A stretch of 64,000 bases of DNA from Chloroflexi bacterium 44-23 (GTDB lineage: Bacteria > Chloroflexota > Anaerolineae > Anaerolineales > Anaerolineaceae), in NCBI GenBank assembly GCA_001899005.1, contig MKUW01000027.1, positions 124,001-188,000 of the forward strand, given 5' to 3'. Shown here piece by piece: positions 8,245 to 16,746 of this stretch; position 1 is the stretch's first letter; each line of letters begins with the position of its first letter. Position numbers and translations under genes: made by a program. The notes below the pieces were generated by a model, which saw only the letters and a list, made by a program, of their open reading frames with translations, was not told where the DNA came from and searched no databases.

Positions 8245-10002
8245 TTAATCACTAAAAATCCTGCGATATGCCGGCGAAGTTTCCATTAAATCTTCATGTT
8301 TGCCAATCGCCACCAATTCACCGCCACGCATCACCAGAATCAGGTCAGCCCAGCGAATTTGCGAAAGGCGGTGGGTGATGATGAAAGTAGTCCGTCCACG
8401 AGCAGCGGCTGAAATGGCACGTTGAATTTTATCCTCTGTCGCACTATCAATGGCACTGGTTGAATCATCCAAAATCAGGATGCGCGGATTGGTCAAAAAA
8501 GCACGCGCCAGCGCCAACCGTTGACGCTGTCCACCGGAAAGGGTGACACCGCGTTCGCCGATTACCGTTTGGTATCCTTCCGCGAAGGTGCGAATAAATT
8601 CATCTGCCTGGGCATTGCGAGCGGCCTGCTCAATCTCTGCCTGGGTTGCTTCCGGTTTGCCAAAGGCGATATTCTCAGCAATTGAAGATGAGAACAGAAA
8701 GATATCCTGCTCTATAATCGAGATCTGGCGGCGCAAATCATCCAGATTCCAATCGCGCACATCGATACCATCCACCAAAACCTGGCCAGTGGTGACATCA
8801 TAAGTACGGTTGATAAGGCGCGCCAGGGTCGTTTTTCCAGAACCGGTCTGGCCGACGATCGCCACAGTTTGACCCGGCTCGACCCGGAAAGAAATGTTCT
8901 CCACAGCAGGCTCATCATTTTCGTAATGAAAACAAACATCCTTGAATTGCACTTCACCAGTCATCTGGCCGGAATGGCCGGCTATGTTTTGATCCAGGTC
9001 AGTTTCACGATTCATTAATTCCAGAATACGGCGGGCACCAGCCACACCCAGTGAAATGCGCGAGTAAGCAAATAATGAGGCGAAGACCGGAAAGCCAAGC
9101 ATCATCAACAAGCCAAAGTAAGCCACCACATCACCCACATTGATGGCACCCTGGCGGTAAAGCAAGAGAGCATGCAGCAAGCCGGCCGCATTGGCCAGAC
9201 CTAAAAGCAGCAGGGGTAAAAAGCGCGCCTCAATATCCCCTTGTTGGATAGCTGCGTCCCGATAACGGATGATATTTTTACCAAATCGCAATACTTCAGA
9301 GTTTTCTTGAGCACTGCCTTTGACAACCTCAATCCCATCCAGCGCTTCCGCCAGGCGGGTGTTTAAGACGCCGAAGGATGCACGCACCTCGTCCGTCACC
9401 GGACGCAGGCTCCGCAGGTAATGCCATAGAGCCAGGATATACAAAATGGTGAAGACGATCGGTGTGATTATTAAGGAAGGGTGATAGCGCGTCGAGAGAA
9501 TGAGCGGCATGATCAGGAAGTTAAGCGATCCAACCACCACGTTGATGCCCGGGCTGAACATATAATTGACCTCACGCACATCATTGGTGGCGCGCGCCAT
9601 TGTGTCACCAACTGGCTGCAAGTTATGGAAGGTCATGCTCTTGCCAAGCAAGCTGATATAGAGTTCATAACGGACCTCGCGCTCCACCCGTTGCGCAATA
9701 AACTCAAAGCCATAGTTGCGTCCCAATTGCAAAATTCCACGAATCACCTGCGAACCGGCCAGCAATAAAGCCAGATTGCCCAGCTTTTTAAGATCAGGGG
9801 CTCCGGTCAAGACCATGTTGAAAGCCTGCCCGGTTAGAATAGGTACGACTGCCATCAAGGCGGCATTACCAAAGGCACCGATAAAGGCCATAAGGGCCAT
9901 CGGCCATTGGTGAATGGCATGCGAATAGATCCACGCCACCGGACCGCTGGTGCGCCTGGTCGGATAATGTTCGGCGATGCTGAATTCGGCGACAGATTGC
10001 AT
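8245..10002 (-). CDS. ABC exporter half-transporter (degenerate-site subunit)
   Basis: Membrane domain then nucleotide-binding domain, about 585 residues from the chosen ATG at 10002 (MQSVAEFSIAEHYPTRR). Walker A is GQTGSGKTT, the signature is the standard LSGGQRQRLALARAF, and Walker B ILDDSTSAID has Asp in place of the catalytic Glu. An upstream in-frame start would add 37 residues made mostly of a serine/threonine/tyrosine repeat. That part is the translation of a 12-bp tandem DNA repeat and is probably not protein. It pairs with the gene at 6334. Confidence 0.88.
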   Translation of the reverse strand: MQSVAEFSIAEHYPTRRTSGPVAWIYSHAIHQWPMALMAFIGAFGNAALMAVVPILTGQAFNMVLTGAPDLKKLGNLALLLAGSQVIRGILQLGRNYGFEFIAQRVEREVRYELYISLLGKSMTFHNLQPVGDTMARATNDVREVNYMFSPGINVVVGSLNFLIMPLILSTRYHPSLIITPIVFTILYILALWHYLRSLRPVTDEVRASFGVLNTRLAEALDGIEVVKGSAQENSEVLRFGKNIIRYRDAAIQQGDIEARFLPLLLLGLANAAGLLHALLLYRQGAINVGDVVAYFGLLMMLGFPVFASLFAYSRISLGVAGARRILELMNRETDLDQNIAGHSGQMTGEVQFKDVCFHYENDEPAVENISFRVEPGQTVAIVGQTGSGKTTLARLINRTYDVTTGQVLVDGIDVRDWNLDDLRRQISIIEQDIFLFSSSIAENIAFGKPEATQAEIEQAARNAQADEFIRTFAEGYQTVIGERGVTLSGGQRQRLALARAFLTNPRILILDDSTSAIDSATEDKIQRAISAAARGRTTFIITHRLSQIRWADLILVMRGGELVAIGKHEDLMETSPAYRRIFSD

Positions 10003-10033
10003 GTCACAAGTATAATCCGTCCACGCGCAATGC

Positions 10034-10093
10034 GTCAACGAGTACGTCAACGAGTACGTTGACGAGTACGTTGACGAGTACGTTGACGAGTAA
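10034..10093. repeat. five tandem 12-bp units in front of the ABC exporter gene
   Basis: Units GTCAACGAGTAC (twice), GTTGACGAGTAC (twice) and GTTGACGAGTAA. GTCAAC and GTTGAC are reverse complements and GTAC is a palindrome, so units from the two halves can pair as a hairpin in DNA or in the 5' leader of the exporter mRNA. Confidence 0.85.
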
Positions 10094-10123
10094 CCTGAAA
10101 AGTGCACAAGCAATTAATAAACT

Positions 10124-11848
10124 TTATTTTCGCTTTGATAAAAACTTCCAAAGATAATTTTTCCCCGCATGTACTTGAATCAATGCGCTCAATACTTCAG
10201 GTAAACTGGCCGGGTTTTTGTAAATCAGGTAACGAGGTTCCCAGAAAGGATGAAATTTATCTTTAAAATCATGCAGCCCTTTAAAATTAAAATAACGGGA
10301 TATGATTTCTGTGATTCTATGAAGGGCTTGTTCAATGCGCGGGTCTTCGGGTTTTTCTCCGACCCCACTGAGGGCACTTAACCCCAGGCTAAAACTATCG
10401 TATCCTTGCGCTTTGGCCCATAGAAGCATTTTTGCGAAAAGAAAATTCATTGTGCCAGATTCTACTTCCTGAAAATGGCGCATCAAGTCAATTGATAATT
10501 CATTCTTCTGGTATTCAGGAATAAAATTGGCAAATGCAACCGGCTTGCCATTTGCAGCATGTACGACGATGACAGCCGAATCACGAATATAACTTTCTTC
10601 AAAACGCCCATCAGAAAAATACATCTCGCCACCGGAGTGACTTGTTAACCAGGCATCACTGATCTCCTTTAACGAGCGTACGAGTTTTTCGTCTAGCGGA
10701 GCAAGATAAACTTCAGTGCGGTAACCCAACCGCTCCATTTTACTGACAATATTCCGAACCCCCTTATTCTTGCTTCCTTCCAGGCTAAATTCACATAGAA
10801 TAACGATTCCTTCGTTACCAATACAAAGAGTATCGAAACCGGCATCTTTGTAAGCGTTCAAATAATCAGGCAACACGGACGCAAAAGCTAGTTCCCAGTC
10901 ATTACGTTCGCAGAAATCTCGAAAGGCAAGAATGCTTTCCGCTATAAATTGTGCAGGTCCGATCGGATCGCCAAGAACAACTGCCATTCGACCTGCAAGC
11001 GCATATGAGATCACGACACCCTCATTGCTAAAGAAATAGGATTTATCATCGAAAAGTGCAGCACGTGCCAATGAAGTGTGTCCATATTTTTGGACAATTT
11101 CTGTCGCTTTCCTGTACTCACTGATTGAGGCCGGCTTTCGAAGAATAACCGGGCGGATAAGCATGAATAAAGAAAGGCTCAAAGTGCTCATTCCAACAAA
11201 ATAGATCGAGTAAACAAAATAGTGCCCAAATCTGGTGACAGGAATCAGATCAGGAGACTTCAATGTCGTAAAAATCACAATTATTTGGTTGAATGCCTGC
11301 CAAATATTGAAGCTGATTGAAAAATGGTGATCCAAATAATAAATTCCGACCGTACCATAAACCAGGGTGAATACCAACCCAACCCCTAAAGTGAATAAAC
11401 CCTGCTTCACCGAAGGCCGATCTGATTCCGTATGGAAACTTTTGCGGTAAATAATCAATAAAATTAACAGAACAAGCGATATACTGGCTTCCTCAAAATC
11501 AAGCCCTTTAATTAAGTGAGAAACGATGGAAACAGCCAGCAGTATCGTTGTAATAAGCCAGGCTGTTCGCTTTCTTCGCCACAAACTTCTGGCAATTAGC
11601 AGAAATGCAAAACCAATCAATACTGAGGTCAGGCGGCTGCCAAATCTAATTTCAAGTGGTATGACCAACTCAAGAATTTCAAGACGGTTTCTCAAGGCGG
11701 GTTGCACGGCTGAAATGAGATTGACGATGCCCATCCCTAGAACAAGCAAAGCAATCAGGTGCACCATCCAGCGTTCACGCCTGTTTTTAGATAGAATCAC
11801 TGCAATTCCCTTGTGGAGAGTGCTGATTCTGGAACTATTTTCATCCAT
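10124..11848 (-). CDS. MprF-like DUF2156 membrane protein (aminoacyl-phosphatidylglycerol synthase-like)
   Basis: A 574-residue protein with about six membrane helices (residues 30-245) followed by a soluble DUF2156/GNAT-fold domain (about 265-570), as in the catalytic half of MprF. Family phrases include LPDYLNAYKDAGFDTLCIGNE, FANFIPEYQKNELSIDLMRH and the C-terminal FKGLHDFKDKFHPFWEPRYL. MprF moves lysine or alanine from aminoacyl-tRNA to phosphatidylglycerol, lowering membrane charge. This form has fewer helices than full MprF, so flipping ability is doubtful. It follows tex by 41 bp and precedes the exporter pair; a four-gene transcript is possible. The amino acid used is unknown. Confidence 0.8.
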   Translation of the reverse strand: MDENSSRISTLHKGIAVILSKNRRERWMVHLIALLVLGMGIVNLISAVQPALRNRLEILELVIPLEIRFGSRLTSVLIGFAFLLIARSLWRRKRTAWLITTILLAVSIVSHLIKGLDFEEASISLVLLILLIIYRKSFHTESDRPSVKQGLFTLGVGLVFTLVYGTVGIYYLDHHFSISFNIWQAFNQIIVIFTTLKSPDLIPVTRFGHYFVYSIYFVGMSTLSLSLFMLIRPVILRKPASISEYRKATEIVQKYGHTSLARAALFDDKSYFFSNEGVVISYALAGRMAVVLGDPIGPAQFIAESILAFRDFCERNDWELAFASVLPDYLNAYKDAGFDTLCIGNEGIVILCEFSLEGSKNKGVRNIVSKMERLGYRTEVYLAPLDEKLVRSLKEISDAWLTSHSGGEMYFSDGRFEESYIRDSAVIVVHAANGKPVAFANFIPEYQKNELSIDLMRHFQEVESGTMNFLFAKMLLWAKAQGYDSFSLGLSALSGVGEKPEDPRIEQALHRITEIISRYFNFKGLHDFKDKFHPFWEPRYLIYKNPASLPEVLSALIQVHAGKNYLWKFLSKRK

Positions 11849-11889
11849 GTTTTTGAATTACCTGATTCACAGATCACCTACCCGCCCCA

Positions 11890-14031
11890 CTATTCGCTTA
11901 CGTTGCGCCCCCACCCCAGCGAAATTCTGCCGCGTTCTTTCTCGACGGTCTGAATCACTACGGTAATTACCTGGCCTACCTCAAGTACCTCACCACGTGG
12001 AAGTTGTGAACGATGCAGTAAGCCGTCTTGCTTGACGCCTAAATCAACAAATGCGCCAAAATCGACTACATTGCGCACGGTGCCCTTCATTTGCATTCCG
12101 ACCACCAGGTCATCCATTGAGAGCACATCGCTGCGCAGGATCGGAGCCGGTAAATCCGCACGCGGATCCCGCCCAGGCTGGATCAATTGAGCAAAGATAT
12201 CTTCCAGAGTTGGTACACCGCAATTGAGCGCGCCTGCCAGCTGTTCCAAAGGTTGCTGCTTGCGCAATTTCTCAAGCGCCTCGGTGCGCTGCTGCAAATC
12301 TGCTTTCAGGTTGGTTCCGCTCTTTTGCAAAATGGCACGCGCGACCGGGTAACTTTCGGGATGAATGGCAGAGGAATCGAGTGCATCTTCTCCCGCTCGG
12401 ATTCGCAGGAAACCGGCAGATTGCTGATAGGCTTTTGGGCCTAATCCGGAAACTTCTTTGAGTTGTTCGCGGCTTTGAAAAGGCCCAGATTCATCGCGGT
12501 GGGCTACAATTCTCTCTGACAATTTCGGGCCAATACCGGAGATATAGGTCAGTAAAGCCGGTGAGGCTGTGTTGACATCCACACCTACCCGGTTGACCAC
12601 ATCCTCAACCACCCCACCCAGGGCATGATCGAGTGCAGTCTGGTCTACATCGTGCTGGTACATACCAACTCCGATCGCCTTGGGATCGATCTTAACCAGC
12701 TCAGCCAAGGGATCCTGCACACGCCGCCCAATGGAAACAGCTCCCCTCATGGTGACGTCCAGATCCGGCATCTCAGCCCTTGCAAGCGGGCTGGCGGAAT
12801 AGACCGAAGCACCGGCCTCGCTGGTTATCAGATAGTGCACGCCACTGATACTGCGGGTTAGCTGTGCTGCCAGTTGTTCAGTCTCACGCGAGGCAGTGCC
12901 ATTTCCGATTGAAATTAAGCCAACCTGGTACTTTTCGATCAGGGCAGCCAGAATTTTCAACGATTCTTCTTTCTTGTTTTGCGGTGGGTGCGGATAAATC
13001 GTGACTGTCGCCAATACTTTGCCAGTCGGGTCGATCACAGCCACTTTGGAACCGGTGCGAAAACCCGGGTCGATCGCCAGGACTGTGTAATTAACCAGTG
13101 GCGGCTGCGAGAGCAGCCCTTTCAAATTGGTGCCAAAAACCTGAATGGCATGTGCTTCGGCCTCTTCAGTCAGTGCTCGGCGCACATCGCGTTCAATGGC
13201 CGGCAGCAAGAGCCGTTCCGCCGCATCTTGAATGGCCATGCGCATTTGTTCAGCCAACGGCGATTTGGAATTGGGAGTAAAGTGGGCCAGGATCGCATCA
13301 CGCCAATCACGTTCTTCAACATGAACGCCTACACGCAACACTTTTTCCGTTTCTCCGCGGTTGATTGCCAGAACCTGATGCGGTCTAATGCGATCAATGC
13401 GAAAATTAAAGGAATAATAAGTTTCATAGACGCGCTTCTCATCTTCCGCAGTCGGTATTTTCTCGGATATAAGCGTACCCCAGTTAAGCGCTTTCTCGCG
13501 TACGCGAGTACGCACTTCGGGTTTATCACTGATCATTTCAGCGACGATGTCGCGAGCTCCCTGCCAGGCATCTTCGAAGCTTGTCACCTCCTGATTGAGA
13601 AACGGCTTGGCAATTAATTCCAGTCTTGTTTGTGTAAGCGGTTGATTGATGATCCTTTCGGCCAGCCCTTCCAGCCCATGTTCACGCGCAATCATGGCGC
13701 GCGTACGCCGTTTGGGTTTATATGGCAGGTAGAGATCCTCCAACTGCACCAGGCTCTCGGCACGATTAATACTCGTCTGCAATTCATCGCTGAGCTTGCC
13801 CTGTTCACTGATCGATTTCAGTATGGACGCACGGCGATCATCCACGGCCCGCAAGCGCTCCAAAGTACTTTGTATTTGCCGTAATTGTTCTTCATCCAGG
13901 CTGCCGGTAGCTTCCTTGCGATATCGGGCAATGAAAGGAATGGTGTTGCCTTCATCCAGCAGCTCAATGGTGGTTTGCACCTGACTGCTGCGTAATTGGT
14001 ATTGTTGAGCAATTTTTTCGGCAAAGTTCAT
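11890..14031 (-). CDS. tex: Tex, S1-domain RNA-binding transcription accessory protein
   Basis: A 713-residue homolog of Tex, a conserved nucleic-acid-binding protein linked to transcription and RNA turnover. Order seen: helical Tex-N region (1-190); YqgF-like RNase H fold (about 310-450, VLAIDPGFRTGSKVAVID); helix-hairpin-helix region (about 490-560, LLTYISGIGPKLSERIVAHR); C-terminal S1 domain (about 635-710, GTVRNVVDFGAFVDLGVKQDG). Length and order are normal for the family. It lies upstream of the MprF-like gene on the same strand. Confidence 0.95.
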   Translation of the reverse strand: MNFAEKIAQQYQLRSSQVQTTIELLDEGNTIPFIARYRKEATGSLDEEQLRQIQSTLERLRAVDDRRASILKSISEQGKLSDELQTSINRAESLVQLEDLYLPYKPKRRTRAMIAREHGLEGLAERIINQPLTQTRLELIAKPFLNQEVTSFEDAWQGARDIVAEMISDKPEVRTRVREKALNWGTLISEKIPTAEDEKRVYETYYSFNFRIDRIRPHQVLAINRGETEKVLRVGVHVEERDWRDAILAHFTPNSKSPLAEQMRMAIQDAAERLLLPAIERDVRRALTEEAEAHAIQVFGTNLKGLLSQPPLVNYTVLAIDPGFRTGSKVAVIDPTGKVLATVTIYPHPPQNKKEESLKILAALIEKYQVGLISIGNGTASRETEQLAAQLTRSISGVHYLITSEAGASVYSASPLARAEMPDLDVTMRGAVSIGRRVQDPLAELVKIDPKAIGVGMYQHDVDQTALDHALGGVVEDVVNRVGVDVNTASPALLTYISGIGPKLSERIVAHRDESGPFQSREQLKEVSGLGPKAYQQSAGFLRIRAGEDALDSSAIHPESYPVARAILQKSGTNLKADLQQRTEALEKLRKQQPLEQLAGALNCGVPTLEDIFAQLIQPGRDPRADLPAPILRSDVLSMDDLVVGMQMKGTVRNVVDFGAFVDLGVKQDGLLHRSQLPRGEVLEVGQVITVVIQTVEKERGRISLGWGRNVSE

Positions 14032-14334
14032 GTTGGTATTCTCCGGATTTTGTTGATTCTTATGGCTGATTTTACCATGTAGCGGTAGGTTGTAGCCGCT
14101 TCGCGAGCTTGTCGCTGTTGCGCGAGCTGATAGTTAATCATCCTGAATAAGGTGTACAAAAAAAGAGTATAAGGACTTATTTTAGAATCCAAGCCAGGCT
14201 TCTAGATACGGATGAAAACCAGGCTTCGGGCGGGATGAAAGAGTAGATTGGGGAAGCAACTTTACCTTGATTCAACCAGAAACCTGGTTTTGGACTTTCT
14301 ATAGAGATTATTGGGTCAATAGCGCTACTTTTAA

Positions 14335-14419
14335 CCCGAAGCCTGGCTTGTTGTTGATCGTCGACCATGTTTTCATCGCGGTAAGGATTGCAGTCTGACC
14401 CTAAGCCAGGCTTCCAGAT
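14335..14419. repeat. REP-like palindromic repeat, copy 1
   Basis: An 85-bp unit bounded by GAAGCCTGGCTT and AAGCCAGGCTTC, which are reverse complements. The core includes ATCGCGGTAAGGATTGCAGT. A nearly identical copy begins at 14438. A fragment with the same ends lies at about 14188-14230. Confidence 0.85.
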
Positions 14420-14437
14420 GAATGCATCGCTTGAAAA

Positions 14438-14523
14438 CCCGAAGCCTGGTTTGTTGTTGAGCATCGGCCATGTTTTTATCGCGGTAAGGATTGCAGTCTG
14501 ACCCCCAAGCCAGGCTTCCAGAT
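14438..14523. repeat. REP-like palindromic repeat, copy 2
   Basis: An 86-bp unit, same orientation as copy 1 and offset by 103 bp, with only a handful of differences. No transposase is nearby, so a non-autonomous (REP- or MITE-like) element is likely. Confidence 0.85.
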
Positions 14524-14877
14524 AAAAAGATGAGGATGATATTCCTTGACCAATTCGATATACACAATTACCCAGCTTAGATAAGGGATTAAATCAAACA
14601 CGATCGTCAACTCAATATCCGAGGAGAATTGTTGGGCACTCAGGCAACAATCAAGCTGGTTGAATAGCGCCCTACGCAGCCGGGCAATTTCCCAGACGGA
14701 CATGCCCAACCTACTTTCTCTCATATGGTAATTTCAAGACCAGGTTTACGCATGAAGCAATCAAGCTGATTAAATTGGCCCCTTCCTAGCCAGGCAATTA
14801 TCCATTCTGACTCACGATCCGCTTTTAACTACGAGCTGCCCGCTCGCGAAGCGGCAACGAACTACCCTAACTACCCG

Positions 14878-15351
14878 CTAGCCGTTATCTCTTTCTTTGC
14901 CGGTCATGTGCTCAATCACAATTTTGACCACCAGGGTATGTTCCTGCTGCTCTTGCAAATCCGCCAGTGCTGCGGGTGTTAAAGGGCCTACAAAACGCTC
15001 ATGCAACCAGCGCAATGCCTGGATTTTTGCCTTTCCCTCCACAATGGCGGCCCTGCCAAAAACGATCACGCTTTCGAAATTGGTGCTGAGCTGCTGCGGG
15101 ACAACTTCTGCACGTGAAACCACGCAAAAAGAAATGCGGCTTTCATTTTGCAAGTTATTCAATTTATGGCCAACTTGTGCACCGTGAAAATAAAGTGCCC
15201 CTTGATGATAAACATAGTTGAGTGGCACTCCGTACGGTTGTCCTCCGGAATCGACGGTGGAGAGCACGCCATACTCGGCACTTTGCAAGATTTGTAAGCT
15301 TTTTTGATCGTCCATTTTTCTTTCCGAACGGCGCATTTCGGGATAAATCAT
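14878..15351 (-). CDS. NimA-like FMN-binding pyridoxamine-oxidase-fold protein
   Basis: A small split-barrel flavoprotein of the pyridoxamine 5'-phosphate oxidase / NimA group. Members bind FMN or F420 and some reduce 5-nitroimidazoles. The chosen ATG at 15351 gives MIYPEMRRSERKMDDQKSLQ, the usual opening of this family; an in-frame start 18 codons upstream gives an atypical leader. Core motifs are AEYGVLSTVDSGGQPYGVPL, LYFHGAQVGHKLNNL and the central SFCVVSRAEVVP. The length of about 157 residues is normal. It follows the CAP-domain gene after 66 bp on the same strand. The real substrate is not evident. Confidence 0.85.
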   Translation of the reverse strand: MIYPEMRRSERKMDDQKSLQILQSAEYGVLSTVDSGGQPYGVPLNYVYHQGALYFHGAQVGHKLNNLQNESRISFCVVSRAEVVPQQLSTNFESVIVFGRAAIVEGKAKIQALRWLHERFVGPLTPAALADLQEQQEHTLVVKIVIEHMTGKERDNG

Positions 15352-15417
15352 ACTGGTTTCACTTTCATGGCAAAATATGTTGCCTGGCAAGTTCCTGCCA
15401 ACCATGATCTTTGCAGA

Positions 15418-16539
15418 TCAATGCTCAGGATCAATCACAATCACATTATATTGGAAATTTGTGGCGACATTGTTGATTAATACATTCTGGATTTTTATCA
15501 CGTACTGACGGTCACTGGCTGGCCTAGGCCAGTTGGACCATCCAGAGAGGCCATCCGGTATCCACACGATCGTATTCTCGCCATAACCCTCATGCACGCT
15601 CTCTTTTATAACCGGGACCTGTTTGCCCAAGGATTGCATGCTGATGGTAGCATTCTCAAATTTTGCGCCGGCATAAGAAAACGACCAGCGTGGTTGTACC
15701 AGATTGTAGGGAACATAACCGGGCGGCGGCCAGGCAACGTAGGCTTCACGGGTTGGCGGGCGGGCATCATAAAAATGGTTATCTAAAACTACCAGCGCAT
15801 TTGCTGAAGCAAAACCTGGCTGGGGAGGGATATCCCCGCTGCCCATGTTCTGTGTTTGCGGGTAGAGAATCCAGCGCCGGTGACCGACAAAACCATTGCC
15901 ATCGCCCGGGTCCTTCATGTATAGATCGATAGCTACCCAGCCATAGGCACCCATGGCCAGGTTTGAAGAAGATGCGCCATTTTTACCAAGGGTTGTGAAA
16001 CACAACCAATCAGAAGGCGGATTATGCATCAGGGCATTATTGCGACTCATCATTAAGGCGGCCGCCTGGGCTTTCTCATTATACGCAGGCAAAAAGGTGA
16101 TCTGCGCCGGTACGCCGGCCATGCGCCGGAAGAAGTTGATGCGCGCCAGCACTGCTGCCTGATAATCCGCAGCCAGTTGTCCAGGCACACAATTTCCCAG
16201 ATTTCCAGTCCAATTGATCGCTGGTTGTGGTGCGTTAGCATACGCATTCTGATAGTAGCTGACCACTGTCTGCCGATCCTGAATATTAAGGAAGCCGTTG
16301 GCTATCCCAGCTTTGTGAACAATCGGCAGATAAATGGCAAAGATTGTGTCTGATCCTTTGGAAGATATTTGATCAATTGGAGCAGGGTCAACCAAAAGTG
16401 GCGGTGTATTGAGATATTGATCAGGCGGTTCATCTGCGGCTATCACAAAGCGAAAAGGTATTAGTAAAACCAACGCAAAAAACGCCAGCCATAACAGGAT
16501 AGCCCAAGTAGATTGGTCACGGGTAGAGGTGAACTTCAT
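15418..16539 (-). CDS. secreted CAP (SCP/PR1)-domain protein
   Basis: A 373-residue protein with an N-terminal hydrophobic segment (residues 13-33) that should export or anchor it. It then has a linker with the IYLPIVHKAG phrase often seen in Anaerolineae secreted proteins, and a CAP domain at about 115-260: ARINFFRRMAGVPAQITF, AQAAALMMSRNNALMH and GHRRWILYPQTQNMGSGD, with the His/Glu/Tyr elements of the fold. The last 100 residues form a beta-rich tail (VKIQNV-like). CAP proteins act outside the cell in adhesion, lipid binding or unknown roles. Confidence 0.82.
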   Translation of the reverse strand: MKFTSTRDQSTWAILLWLAFFALVLLIPFRFVIAADEPPDQYLNTPPLLVDPAPIDQISSKGSDTIFAIYLPIVHKAGIANGFLNIQDRQTVVSYYQNAYANAPQPAINWTGNLGNCVPGQLAADYQAAVLARINFFRRMAGVPAQITFLPAYNEKAQAAALMMSRNNALMHNPPSDWLCFTTLGKNGASSSNLAMGAYGWVAIDLYMKDPGDGNGFVGHRRWILYPQTQNMGSGDIPPQPGFASANALVVLDNHFYDARPPTREAYVAWPPPGYVPYNLVQPRWSFSYAGAKFENATISMQSLGKQVPVIKESVHEGYGENTIVWIPDGLSGWSNWPRPASDRQYVIKIQNVLINNVATNFQYNVIVIDPEH

Positions 16540-16698
16540 GATACTTTCAGTGTATACAAAGTTACAACATTTATCAAAAATTTTCTAATGTTAAAAGCGG
16601 TTTTTATTCGGTTTTTACGGCATTGAACGATTAAAAGAGCAGATATAATTAATTTTTGCCCTTTGAGGATAGGAAAACTGATTTTTATTATCCAAAAT

Positions 16699-16739
16699 AA
16701 ATAGCAGGAGCATGCTGTCAGACCATGCCCCTGCTATTT
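16699..16739 (-). terminator. hairpin terminator of the marR-ABC operon
   Basis: A 16-bp inverted repeat (16699-16714 with 16724-16739, one mismatch) around a 9-nt loop lies just past the stop of the minus-strand ABC gene. In the minus direction the stem is followed by a T-rich run. Confidence 0.75.
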
Positions 16740-16746
16740 TGTACAT

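Larger units (their letters stand above)
14032..14877. other. 846-bp repeat-rich intergenic region
   Basis: Carries the two 85-bp palindromic repeats described separately, a third partial copy, and the short GCCGCTTCGCGAGC element near 14084-14098 and, inverted, near 14840-14855. Frames in this region translate repeat DNA (recurring KPGLGSDCNPYRDEN-type phrases) and are not believed to be genes. Confidence 0.6.

Noticed and set aside
8245..10113. Longer start of the ABC exporter gene adding a Ser/Thr/Tyr-rich N-terminus
   Set aside because: The added residues are a translation of the 12-bp tandem repeat; ATG at 10002 fits the family start.
14177..14724. Three overlapping minus-strand frames with repeated KPGLGSDCNPYRDEN-like phrases
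   Set aside because: The repetition comes from the two 85-bp REP-like DNA elements; no signals of translation.
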